DNA of 64,000 bases from JANRLL01 sp033762715 (lineage in GTDB: Bacteria > Pseudomonadota > Alphaproteobacteria > Rickettsiales > SXRF01): contig JANRLL010000017.1 of assembly GCA_033762715.1 (NCBI GenBank), positions 99,183-163,182 of the forward strand. Reading direction: 5' to 3'. The notes beneath the pieces are model-generated. The model was given only the letters and a program-made list of their open reading frames with translations, did no database searches and was not told the origin of the DNA. A program made the translations under genes and the position numbers. Below are positions 33,703 to 41,603 of the stretch, piece after piece. The first letter of the stretch is position 1. Every line of letters starts with the position of its first letter.

Positions 33703-35298
33703 TTATCCAAGACCAAGTCCTGGGTTTTTAGCGGCCTCTTGTGCGGCCAGTTGCGCGCGGATGGCTTCGAGCAGAACCTTCTGGTTCGGATCGCCTGGTT
33801 TCACTTTATTGCCCACGCATACGGCATCTTCACCGGCTGCAGCGCAAGCAAGCTTGTCACCTTGCGCGGTTTGCAGTGCGAGTGCTGCTACGTCACCTTG
33901 TGGTGCTTGCGTGGCAGCAGCGGCCAATGCGACATCCGGTGTGACGGCGGCTCCTGCAACAGCTGCTTCCGGTTGTAAAGCGCCTGCGAGTGCTGCGGTT
34001 AATCCTTCCGGCAAACCTTGCGGCACAGTAGCTTCGGCCACAGGTACAGGTGCGGCTACAGCAGGTGCTGCGGCTGGTGCAAATGGATTAGCCAAAGCAG
34101 GGCCTGCCTTCAAGCTGCTAATGGCGGTTGCAATTTCATCGGCTTTGCCCTTGGGCACACAAAGCTGCACCTTCATTTGGGTTGGATGATCGGGATTAAT
34201 CGAGATATGCACGCCGTGCTTAAAGGTTGCTGTTTTATCCGGCGGCAAATTCCACTGGTTGGGATCTTTGAATAGGTTTTCATCCATCAGTGCCTTAGCA
34301 CGACCGGCGAGTTCGGGCTTCATCTTGGAGAGATAAAACATCAATTTGCCCAGGCCGTTTTCAATGTCTTTCGTGCCCGCCACATCGAGGAAGAACGACG
34401 CGGGTTGCGCGAGCTTTTCGCCTTCAAACATGATGGCGCGTGCAGCCAGCTTCGAGCGGCTTTGCTCATCGGTGATCTGCATCAGCATATTGGTGTGTTT
34501 CAGCTTTTCATTATCGGCATCCGATATTTTGCTGGGGTCATTGCGCACGGCAAGCTGTTCAGGCGAGCGAATTTCTAAAAATACGCTGGTCCAATTGGCT
34601 TGTTGTTGCGAAGAGACTTTGATCTCATGGCCTTGCAGCTGTTTTTCAATCTCAGGCGTAATGTTTTTAATATAGCCTTTGGCTTTGATGCGCTCGATCA
34701 TCTGCGTTTTGATTTCGGGCAGACGGCGATTCAAATCATCTTCCACCCGCTTAGCGAGTGCAGCCGAGCCATCGCGGTCATTCGGATTGGTCGGAATATT
34801 CACGCGAATAAGTGTCTTCGCTGGTGAATCGATCACTTCCGTTGCGTATTTTTGCATCTGATTGTCGGAGAACTCCGGATTAAACAGCACGGCTTTGCTG
34901 TAATCCACATTGCTTCCTGGAATGCCGGCATCTTTTGCGGCTTTCACCAACTCACCCACGGTGGTGCCGACATTGGTTTTATATTCGCGTGGCGACACGA
35001 GAACCGCTGCATCGCGCAGTGCGGCAATACTATTTAGAGCATGCGACAGCGCATTGCTGACGGAATCGGCGGCGTAGGAATTGGTGAGCAGCGGGTTATC
35101 AACCGTAATTTGCAACACATCTTCGCCTGGCTTACCGTTGAGCGGGTTATTAAACCCTTTGGATACAACAACGGCGGGATCTTCGATGAGTTGCTGGGTG
35201 CCTTTTTCATCCGTGGTAATGGGCTGCCCTGCGATCACTTTTTTGAGTGCTTCAGTGGCAGTGGCATATTGCGGAGGAAGATGAGCGGGTTGTTCCAT
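33703..35298 (-). CDS. Unrecognised 531-residue protein with Ala/Pro-rich tail
   Basis: I do not recognise a family. There is no signal peptide or membrane segment at the N-terminus, so it is probably cytoplasmic or exported by a dedicated machine. The first 380 residues are mixed alpha/beta and charged. Residues about 360-395 (HGVHISINPDHPTQ, then KADEIATAISSL) loosely resemble one VirB6 repeat unit. From about 398 to 500 it is Ala/Pro-rich, with one cysteine pair (KLACAAAGEDAVCVG). The tail is helical (LLEAIRAQLAAQEAAKN). A role with the type IV system is conceivable but unproven. Confidence 0.75.
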   Translation of the reverse strand: MEQPAHLPPQYATATEALKKVIAGQPITTDEKGTQQLIEDPAVVVSKGFNNPLNGKPGEDVLQITVDNPLLTNSYAADSVSNALSHALNSIAALRDAAVLVSPREYKTNVGTTVGELVKAAKDAGIPGSNVDYSKAVLFNPEFSDNQMQKYATEVIDSPAKTLIRVNIPTNPNDRDGSAALAKRVEDDLNRRLPEIKTQMIERIKAKGYIKNITPEIEKQLQGHEIKVSSQQQANWTSVFLEIRSPEQLAVRNDPSKISDADNEKLKHTNMLMQITDEQSRSKLAARAIMFEGEKLAQPASFFLDVAGTKDIENGLGKLMFYLSKMKPELAGRAKALMDENLFKDPNQWNLPPDKTATFKHGVHISINPDHPTQMKVQLCVPKGKADEIATAISSLKAGPALANPFAPAAAPAVAAPVPVAEATVPQGLPEGLTAALAGALQPEAAVAGAAVTPDVALAAAATQAPQGDVAALALQTAQGDKLACAAAGEDAVCVGNKVKPGDPNQKVLLEAIRAQLAAQEAAKNPGLGLG

Positions 35299-35346
35299 AG
35301 CGTACCTATTGTATGTATGAAGCGTTTTTTACACTCTCTACTATAC

Positions 35347-35390
35347 CTAAAAACGGCGCTTGCTTAAGTTAAGCTTTTATGACAGCGCAT
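35347..35390 (-). terminator. Probable rho-independent terminator after the DUF167 gene
   Basis: On the minus strand GCGCT (last codons of the gene) pairs with AGCGC, enclosing the perfect inverted repeat GCTTAA-C-TTAAGC (35362-35374). CG and five T follow. Confidence 0.45.
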
Positions 35391-35658
35391 CCCAAGGCGG
35401 AGTTCCTTGATTATCGCATTGTATTTTAAGTATTTTATGGCGTGATGCGGCACCCGCTGCCAGCTGGATTCGGCTTTTGGTAATACCCCAGGATTTGGCT
35501 AAAAAGCGAATCAGCTCCTCGTTAGCCTTTCCATCTTCTGGCGGTGCGGCCAGCCTGACTTTAAGCGCTTTCCTGCCGCTGTTATCGTGGATCCAGCCCA
35601 CGATCTCGCTTTTGGACGATTTAGGCACAGCGTGGATTGCGAGGATGAATTCAGTCAT
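35377..35658 (-). CDS. DUF167 (YggU-family) protein
   Basis: A 93-residue small conserved protein of unknown function. It has the family core VPKSSKSEIVGW (about 9-20), LKVRLAAPPEDGKANEELI (about 29-47) and the end strand. The start at 35658 gives the usual opening; the frame can be extended to 35691. AAGGA lies 12 bases upstream, a long spacing. It is followed by a probable terminator. Confidence 0.85.
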   Translation of the reverse strand: MTEFILAIHAVPKSSKSEIVGWIHDNSGRKALKVRLAAPPEDGKANEELIRFLAKSWGITKSRIQLAAGAASRHKILKIQCDNQGTPPWDALS

Positions 35659-35750
35659 GAGAGAGGGAAATCCTTGGCATTTGATACTCAATCCATTATA
35701 CCAGCTTTTTACTATTTGTAATACGCGGTCAGTAGGCCGCCGAGCCTTCA

Positions 35751-35790
35751 GCTAGCCCCATGTGAGCGCAAGAAGGCGCGTAGCGGGGGC
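35751..35790 (+). promoter_or_regulatory. Structured leader just before aspS
   Basis: GCCCC (35755-35759) pairs with GGGGC (35786-35790) around an inner GCGC-AAGAAG-GCGC hairpin. GCTA (35751-35754) can instead pair with TAGC (35781-35784). The structure ends right at the AAAGGA ribosome site, so it may influence aspS translation. Confidence 0.35.
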
Positions 35791-35801
35791 AAAGGAAAAT
35801 T

Positions 35802-37625
35802 ATGCACGCATACCGTACTCATACTTGCGCACAACTCAATAAAACCCAGGTCGGCCAAACCGTAAAATTATCGGGCTGGATTCATCGCAAGCGCGATCAT
35901 GGAGATTTGTTGTTTATCGATTTGCGCGATCATTACGGAATTACGCAGTTGGTAGCTGCTGCTGGTAATGCGCATTTGGATGTGCTCTCTCGCGTAAGCT
36001 TAGAAAGCGTGGTGACCATTACTGGCAAAGTAGTGGCGCGCGCACCGGAGACGGTCAATAAAGACTTACCCACCGGTGAGATCGAAGTAGCGGTGGAAAG
36101 CTATCATTTGGAATCACCGGCGGAAGCGCTGCCGCTGCAGATCAATGCCGAGCGCGATCAGCCGGAAGAAACCCGCCTCAAATACCGTTTCCTCGATTTG
36201 CGCCGCGAAAAACTGCACCGCAATATTATGCTGCGCTCGCAAGTGATTTCATCTTTGCGCCGCCGTATGAACGATCAAGGCTTTAACGAATTTCAAACAC
36301 CGATTCTAACCGCCAGCTCGCCGGAAGGCGCGCGCGACTATCTGGTGCCAAGCCGCATTCACCCTGGTAAATTCTATGCGCTGCCGCAAGCGCCGCAGCA
36401 ATTCAAACAGCTGCTGATGGTCTCTGGTTTCGATCGCTATTTCCAAATTGCGCCCTGCTTCCGCGATGAGGATGGCCGCGCTGATCGCTCTCCTGGCGAA
36501 TTCTACCAGCTCGATATTGAGATGAGCTATGTAACGCAAGAAGATGTGTTTGCAGCCATTGAGCCAGTGCTCGAAGGCGTGTTCAAGGAGTTCGGTGACA
36601 AGCAAGTAACCAGCGCGCCATTTCCGCGCATTACCTATAAAGACGCGATGCTCAAATACGGCTCCGACAAACCCGATCTGCGCAATCCGTTGGCCATTGT
36701 CGATGTCACCGAAGAGTTCAATCATGAGTCGGTAAGCTTCAAGGCGTTTAAAAATATTATTGCCAGTGGCGGCGTGGTGCGTGCGATTCCAGCACCCAAA
36801 ACCGCAACACAGCCGCGCAGCTTTTTCGATAAGCTTAATGATTGGGCAAAAGAAGAGGGCGCACCTGGCCTGGGCTACATCACCTTTGATGAAAATGGCG
36901 AAGGCAAAGGCCCCATTGCTAAATTCATTCCCGCCGATCTGCAAAAAGCGATTGCCGCCAAAGCCGGACTTGGCGCGGGTGATAGCGTATTCTTCGCCTG
37001 CGACAAAGAATTGGCTGCTGCGAAATTTGCCGGCAAAGTGCGTGTGAAATTGGGCAATGAACTCGATCTATTAGAGAAAGGCGTGTTCAAATTCTGTTGG
37101 GTGATCGACTTCCCTTATTTCGAATTTGACGAAGAAGAAAAGAAAATCATCTTCAGCCATAATCCCTTCTCGATGCCGCAAGGTGGCATGGAAGCGCTCA
37201 CCTCAAAAGATCCGCTCACCATCACCGCCTACCAATATGACATTGTGTGCAACGGCGTGGAACTCTCGTCGGGTGCGATTCGTAACCATAAGCCCGAGAT
37301 TATGTATAAGGCGTTTGAAATTGCCGGCTATGGCCCCGAAGTGGTCGACCGTAAATTCGGCGGTATGATTTCGGCCTTTAAATTTGGTGCGCCTCCGCAT
37401 GGTGGATTGGCGCCTGGCGTAGACCGTATTGTGATGCTGCTGGCTGATGAGCCGAACATCCGCGAAGTCATCGCATTCCCGATGAATCAAAAAGCCGAAG
37501 ATCTGCTGATGCAGGCACCGAACGTCGCCGAAGAAAAACAGCTGCGCGAATTGCATTTGCAACTCTCACCCAAAGCCAAACAAATCTTAGCAGAAGAAGC
37601 TGAGAAGTCGGCAGACGCAGCTTAG
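35802..37625 (+). CDS. aspS: Aspartyl-tRNA synthetase
   Basis: Charges tRNA-Asp (class II). The 607 residues are the long bacterial form with an N-terminal OB anticodon-binding domain (VGQTVKLSGWIHRKRDHG, about 16-33), class II motif 2 (FRDEDGRADR, about 222), a GAD insert and motif 3 (GLAPGVDRIVMLL, about 532). Complete. The end is three bases before the nitrilase gene. Whether it also charges tRNA-Asn cannot be told here. Confidence 0.97.
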   Translation: MHAYRTHTCAQLNKTQVGQTVKLSGWIHRKRDHGDLLFIDLRDHYGITQLVAAAGNAHLDVLSRVSLESVVTITGKVVARAPETVNKDLPTGEIEVAVESYHLESPAEALPLQINAERDQPEETRLKYRFLDLRREKLHRNIMLRSQVISSLRRRMNDQGFNEFQTPILTASSPEGARDYLVPSRIHPGKFYALPQAPQQFKQLLMVSGFDRYFQIAPCFRDEDGRADRSPGEFYQLDIEMSYVTQEDVFAAIEPVLEGVFKEFGDKQVTSAPFPRITYKDAMLKYGSDKPDLRNPLAIVDVTEEFNHESVSFKAFKNIIASGGVVRAIPAPKTATQPRSFFDKLNDWAKEEGAPGLGYITFDENGEGKGPIAKFIPADLQKAIAAKAGLGAGDSVFFACDKELAAAKFAGKVRVKLGNELDLLEKGVFKFCWVIDFPYFEFDEEEKKIIFSHNPFSMPQGGMEALTSKDPLTITAYQYDIVCNGVELSSGAIRNHKPEIMYKAFEIAGYGPEVVDRKFGGMISAFKFGAPPHGGLAPGVDRIVMLLADEPNIREVIAFPMNQKAEDLLMQAPNVAEEKQLRELHLQLSPKAKQILAEEAEKSADAA

Positions 37626-37627
37626 CC

Positions 37628-38449
37628 ATGTCTCTATCTGTCGCACTCATTCAGATGAATAGCGGCAGCGACATGGGCGCTAATATTACAATACTTGAAG
37701 CGCTCGTTGCAGAAGCAGCTAGCAAAGGTGCGCAATTGGTCGCCACGCCGGAAAATACGTTTCTGATGGAAGCGCCCAAAACCGCGCGCACGCTCTATAA
37801 GCAAGAAGAACACCCTGGTGTGCAAGCCGCAGCAAGTTTAGCGAAGAAATATAAAATCTGGCTGCTGATTGGCAGTGTGGCCGTTAAAACTGATCATGCG
37901 GAGAAAACGGCTAACCGCGCTTTGCTCTTTGGGCCGGACGGTGTAGCCGCTCATAGGTATGACAAGATTCATTTGTTTGATGTTGATGTAGGCGATGGTC
38001 ATTCTTATCGTGAATCAGAGCGTTTCTTAGCAGGCGAACGTGCGGTGCTGGCGGCCACGCCGTGGTGTGGGCTCGGTATGACGGTGTGTTATGATCTGCG
38101 CTTCCCGCATCTCTATCGCAGCTTGGCCAAAGCCGGTGCGCAGATATTGGCTGTGCCTTCGGCTTTCACCGCGGTAACCGGTGCTGCGCATTGGCATGTA
38201 TTGCTCCGCGCACGGGCGATTGAAAATGGCTGCTTCGTGATCGCACCTGCGCAATGCGGCACCCATCCTGGCGGTCGTAAAACCTATGGCCATTCCTTAG
38301 TGGTAGATCCGTGGGGTGAGATCATTGCTGAGCGCAACGACGATACGCCGGGTGTGCTGATGGCTGAGATTGATCTAGAAAAAGTCGCTAAGGTGAGGGC
38401 AGGCTTGCCGTCGCTAGGGCATGATAGGGAGTATGAACTTGAGAATTGA
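37628..38449 (+). CDS. Carbon-nitrogen hydrolase (nitrilase superfamily)
   Basis: A 273-residue nitrilase-superfamily amidase with the Glu-Lys-Cys triad: Glu in ATPENTF (about 41), Lys in YDKIHLFDVD (about 114) and Cys in MTVCYDLRFP (about 152). It is closest in pattern to the Nit1/Nit2-like omega-amidase or deaminated-glutathione amidase group, but the substrate is inferred only. It is coupled to aspS. Its last codons form the left arm of the long hairpin downstream. In many alphaproteobacteria this gene lies close to ubiG. Confidence 0.9.
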   Translation: MSLSVALIQMNSGSDMGANITILEALVAEAASKGAQLVATPENTFLMEAPKTARTLYKQEEHPGVQAAASLAKKYKIWLLIGSVAVKTDHAEKTANRALLFGPDGVAAHRYDKIHLFDVDVGDGHSYRESERFLAGERAVLAATPWCGLGMTVCYDLRFPHLYRSLAKAGAQILAVPSAFTAVTGAAHWHVLLRARAIENGCFVIAPAQCGTHPGGRKTYGHSLVVDPWGEIIAERNDDTPGVLMAEIDLEKVAKVRAGLPSLGHDREYELEN

Positions 38450-38538
38450 AGAGCTGGGGAACTGGAGAATTGGAGAGCCAGCGAAAAACAACCATCTTAA
38501 TTCTCCAACTCCTCATTTCTCTAGTTCCTCAATTCCCC
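38441..38538. repeat. Long imperfect inverted repeat (foldback) after the nitrilase gene
   Basis: Arms 38441-38477 and 38502-38538 match at 27 of 37 positions. Nine of ten mismatches are purine-purine, and five would be G-U pairs in a plus-strand transcript. The loop is 24 bases. Each arm also contains GAGAATTG-like direct repeats. It overlaps the last codons of the nitrilase gene and may be a terminator or a foldback/REP-like element. Confidence 0.65.
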
Positions 38539-38563
38539 TTCCTCCCCGCTACCAGATAATTCT
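38538..38563 (-). pseudogene. Relic of a second ubiG 3' end
   Basis: These 26 bases match the last codons of the intact ubiG (39287-39312) with three differences, all transitions and all silent. Read on the minus strand they give NYLVAGRKG followed closely by a stop. Homology fades upstream after a few more bases (GAT TTA...). The relic and the real ubiG end flank the orphan gene at 38716. Confidence 0.6.
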
Positions 38564-38610
38564 ATTATAAATCAGAAAGATAGACCGAGGTTGCAAAATA
38601 TTAAATTATA

Positions 38611-38625
38611 TTAATTACTTTTTAA
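38611..38625. promoter_or_regulatory. CtrA-type box upstream of the orphan gene
   Basis: A perfect TTAA-N7-TTAA followed by C, about 90 bases before the orphan gene. The region is AT-rich, so a chance match is quite possible. The rest of 38564-38715 shows no gene. Confidence 0.3.
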
Positions 38626-38715
38626 CTGGGGGGAGGCTACGCTGGAACAGTCTAACATAGAGCGTTGAATAAATATGACGTTTGATGAAAGTTAACTAAT
38701 AAACAGGTAGTTGAA

Positions 38716-39285
38716 ATGGGTAGTTATTATATATCGTGTGGAGATGGCGAGGAGAGCGCTGTTCGCATAAATAGCGATGATATTCTTTATACTAGCTATT
38801 CTCCGGGTGAATATAGCGGTCGTGTAGCTAAATGGCATATCAAGTTAAAAGATAATAAAGAATATAATTTTGAAAGCAGGGGAATGGGGATTGTTGATTT
38901 ATCTAACAGTGCTTGGCAAACATTAGATAATGCTGGGTTTTTAAGGGTTGGAAGTGAGTTTTCCGTAAACCCTAAGAACATTGAGTACGCTTCTGCTAGA
39001 AAAAGCGATCATGACTTAAAAATTAGATTTAAGGGCGGTTACGAGCTTGAGTTTGATCCGCGTATGAGCTGTGAGCCTATAGGAAAATTTCTAGATAAAT
39101 ATGCCGAGCTTTCCACAGGGGGGCATAGAGATCGTTCAGATCGTTCTAACTGGTTTGAAGAAAGGGTAACATATCCATCTTCACAGGGTGAATCCAAGTA
39201 TTTACATATTACAAGACGCGACCCACTAAAGCCAGATGGCACCGGGCATTCAATCTGTGGCGATAAGCCAATTGATGGGTCTTAA
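38716..39285 (+). CDS. AT-rich orphan gene, possible LytTR-like fold
   Basis: This 189-residue gene is visibly more AT-rich and uses more A/T-ending codons than its neighbours, suggesting recent acquisition. No signal peptide or membrane segment is seen. Two weakly similar units are visible: INSDDILYTSY with HIKLKDNKEYNFES (about 17-55) and VNPKNIEYASARKS with KIRFKGGYELEF (about 83-115). The stretch FLRVGSEFSVNPKNIEY resembles the F.RVHRS..VN...I pattern of LytTR DNA-binding domains, but key residues differ and I would not assign it. The last 60 residues are polar and perhaps disordered. Its stop overlaps that of ubiG. Confidence 0.7.
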   Translation: MGSYYISCGDGEESAVRINSDDILYTSYSPGEYSGRVAKWHIKLKDNKEYNFESRGMGIVDLSNSAWQTLDNAGFLRVGSEFSVNPKNIEYASARKSDHDLKIRFKGGYELEFDPRMSCEPIGKFLDKYAELSTGGHRDRSDRSNWFEERVTYPSSQGESKYLHITRRDPLKPDGTGHSICGDKPIDGS

Positions 39286-40016
39286 CCCTTCCTCCCCGCC
39301 ACTAAATAATTCACATCCAAATCTTTCTCATTCAGTCGCCATTTCCAACTGAGTGGGTCCATGACCATGCCGGTCATTTGGGTAATCTCGATGCCGTTTT
39401 TGCGCAGCTGCGCGACCAGCTCGGAGGGTTTGAGGAATTTTTTCCAATCGTGCGTGCCGCACGGGAGCCAGCGCAGAATATATTCAGCTCCAACAATGGC
39501 TAAGGCGTAAGACTTAAGTGTTCGGTTTAAGGTGGAATAGATGATAATTCCGCCGGGCCTTAGCAGTTTGCAGGTGGCCTCGACGAAGGCGGGCACATCC
39601 GCGACATGCTCGATGATTTCAAGCGCGAGGACGATGTCAAAAAGTGCTGAGTGCTCAGTGCTCAGTGTTGAGAGAAGTGCTTCGGCGCTGGTGCAGCGAT
39701 AATCAATATCAAGCCCTGATTTTTGGGCATGCAGCTGCGCGACTTTGATATTTTTCTCGCCTGCATCGATACCGGTGACCTGCGCGCCTGCTTTTGCCAT
39801 AGCTTCCGAAATCAGTCCGCCGCCGCAGCCGATATCGAGCAGGCTGGCGCCAGAAAGTGTCGTGCGTTTTTTAATCTGCTCGCAAATCCACTGGATGCGC
39901 AGGGGATTGATTTGATGCAGCGGCTTGAACTTACCGTGCGGATCCCACCATTCATCGGCTATGCGCGAGAAGCGCTCAATTTCCTCGGGATCGACTGTTT
40001 TGCTGGCTGCAACCAT
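39282..40016 (-). CDS. ubiG: Ubiquinone O-methyltransferase UbiG
   Basis: Performs the two SAM-dependent O-methylations of ubiquinone synthesis. The 244 residues have the family opening IERFSRIADEWWDPHGKFKP (about 13-32), SAM motif I LLDIGCGGGLISE (about 58-70), ALEIIEHVADVP and the end NYLVAGRKG. A loop near 115-127 (LLSTLSTEHSALFD) is encoded by short tandem ACTGAGC repeats. Complete. It is divergent from the TPR-methyltransferase gene. Confidence 0.96.
   Translation of the reverse strand: MVAASKTVDPEEIERFSRIADEWWDPHGKFKPLHQINPLRIQWICEQIKKRTTLSGASLLDIGCGGGLISEAMAKAGAQVTGIDAGEKNIKVAQLHAQKSGLDIDYRCTSAEALLSTLSTEHSALFDIVLALEIIEHVADVPAFVEATCKLLRPGGIIIYSTLNRTLKSYALAIVGAEYILRWLPCGTHDWKKFLKPSELVAQLRKNGIEITQMTGMVMDPLSWKWRLNEKDLDVNYLVAGRKG
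39643..39671 (-). repeat. Short tandem/palindromic repeat inside ubiG
   Basis: On the minus strand ACTGAGC occurs twice, followed by ACTCAGC, coding a STEHSALF loop between two conserved UbiG blocks. The tract is also partly palindromic (CTGAG/CTCAG). Confidence 0.6.
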
Positions 40017-40085
40017 GATATTTCGCTTTCAATTTTACCGTTTAAACGTAAACTAACGCGTGCTGAATCGTGAGGAATATAGCGC

Positions 40086-41117
40086 ATGCCGTCCGAAAAG
40101 CTAAATCTAAAAAATTGGCTACCAACGAATAAGCTGGCCAATTGGCAAGAATTGCCGATGCTGCTATTTCGTGCGGTGTTTAGCCTGTCGCGCGGCTTTG
40201 TCGATCAGCAGGCGATTCTCAAAAACAACTTGGAATTGGGCATACGCCATTTCAAGCTGGGACATGCCAAAGACGCCATTATGCGACTTAAGATCGTGGT
40301 GTGGCTCGATTCCAAACAAGCCGATGCCTGGTATTATATGGGGCGCAGCTATTTACTCGACCGCAAACCGGCCAAAGCCGCCATTGCCTTTAAAAAAGCG
40401 CTCAAGCTTAAGCCTGCAAACGACGAATATATTTATATGGCAGCTGTTGCCAGCGGCAAAAAAACACCGCCCTCGCAATTGCCACGCAGCATTCCGCTGC
40501 CTATCTCGCTTGAATATTTTGACCAGGTTGCCGCTGATTACAATAAGGTTCAGCTTGAGCAATATGAGTATCAGGGTCATGTGCTGCTTACGGACGCGAT
40601 ACGCGCGGCGTTACTGCCAGGGCGGATTGATCATGTGGTGCTGGATTTGGGAGCGGGCACCGGTCTGTGCGGTGTGGGGCTGCGTGATGTGTCGTCTGAC
40701 ATCGTGGGTATCGATTTTTCTGCTAAAATGCTCGATCAGGCGATGGCCAGACGCGATGAGTCCGGCCGTAAACTGTATGATGCGCTGATTACCAAGGATA
40801 TTCGCGACTATTTAAATGAATGCGAGCCTGCGGCTTATGATGTGATTCTATCGGCTGGTGCCTTTAGCTATCTGGGCGAGTTGGACGGGATTTTCCGTGC
40901 GGTGGCCAATGTGATTCGCCCAGGTGGGGTATTTGCCTTTACGACTGAGAAAATGAACGAAGCGGGTTTCCGCTTCTTCCCCGATATGGGGGCTTTTAAA
41001 TATTCACGCTCCTATATTGAAGCGCTGGCTACAACCTATGGGTTAACCATTATCCGCTTAGACGAGGCGGAGGTCTATCCTGGTTATAAGATGTGGCTCT
41101 GTGTCCTTAAAAAGTGA
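40086..41117 (+). CDS. TPR-containing SAM-dependent methyltransferase
   Basis: A 343-residue protein with N-terminal TPR repeats (about 40-115; ADAWYYMGRSYLLDRKPAKA) joined to a class I methyltransferase domain. SAM motif I is VVLDLGAGTGLCGVGL (about 184-199), then VGIDFSAKMLDQA and the post-motif VIRPGGVFAFTTE. Substrate unknown; the TPR part suggests a protein partner or target. It overlaps the next gene by 17 bases. Confidence 0.85.
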   Translation: MPSEKLNLKNWLPTNKLANWQELPMLLFRAVFSLSRGFVDQQAILKNNLELGIRHFKLGHAKDAIMRLKIVVWLDSKQADAWYYMGRSYLLDRKPAKAAIAFKKALKLKPANDEYIYMAAVASGKKTPPSQLPRSIPLPISLEYFDQVAADYNKVQLEQYEYQGHVLLTDAIRAALLPGRIDHVVLDLGAGTGLCGVGLRDVSSDIVGIDFSAKMLDQAMARRDESGRKLYDALITKDIRDYLNECEPAAYDVILSAGAFSYLGELDGIFRAVANVIRPGGVFAFTTEKMNEAGFRFFPDMGAFKYSRSYIEALATTYGLTIIRLDEAEVYPGYKMWLCVLKK

Positions 41118-41565
41118 TCTAATCCGGCTGGAAAACGCCTCAGAACAGCAGCTGGATTTGCTTACAGCAATACATCAACAATGCTTCACAACATATTGGA
41201 ATATAGAGGAATTTAATGATTTCTTTTCGGTGGCTGGCACCTATGCGCACCTAGCCTATGCTCCCCAGCCAGTTGGCATGATGGTGTACCGCCAGCAGGT
41301 CGAACAGGCCGATATTATTACCATCGCCGTGTTGCCAGACTATCGTCGTCAGGGGGTGGCCAAGGCATTACTTGCCAATGCCATGGCACATTTACAACAA
41401 CTAGGAGTTGAGACAGTCTTTCTGGACGTAGAGCACCAAAATCAGGCCGCGCTCGCCTTTTATGAAGGATTCGGCTTTCGCCATATCCGCCGCCGGAAAA
41501 ATTATTATCGCCAAAAAGACGGAACCTACACGGATGCCCTTGTCATGGCGTATAAATTTGCCTAG
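41101..41565 (+). CDS. rimI: GNAT acetyltransferase, RimI-like
   Basis: A 154-residue GNAT-family acetyltransferase. The acetyl-CoA loop is VLPDYRRQGVAKALL (about 78-92) and the end DALVMAYKF suits RimI, which acetylates the N-terminus of ribosomal protein S18. It starts at GTG inside the end of the previous gene; no better ATG is near. The usual tsaB neighbour is absent, so the RimI role is probable rather than certain. Confidence 0.75.
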   Translation: MSLKSDLIRLENASEQQLDLLTAIHQQCFTTYWNIEEFNDFFSVAGTYAHLAYAPQPVGMMVYRQQVEQADIITIAVLPDYRRQGVAKALLANAMAHLQQLGVETVFLDVEHQNQAALAFYEGFGFRHIRRRKNYYRQKDGTYTDALVMAYKFA

Positions 41566-41603
41566 AGTAGCGCCCTCGTTATTACTAGAGACTTTTTCGT
41601 GTT

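Noticed and set aside
35751..35790. T-box riboswitch before aspS
   Set aside because: The structure is far too short, and T-boxes are essentially a Gram-positive device; only a simple hairpin is supported.
38441..38538. CRISPR-like or insertion-sequence end
   Set aside because: Only one inverted pair, no spacers, no transposase and no target-site duplication.
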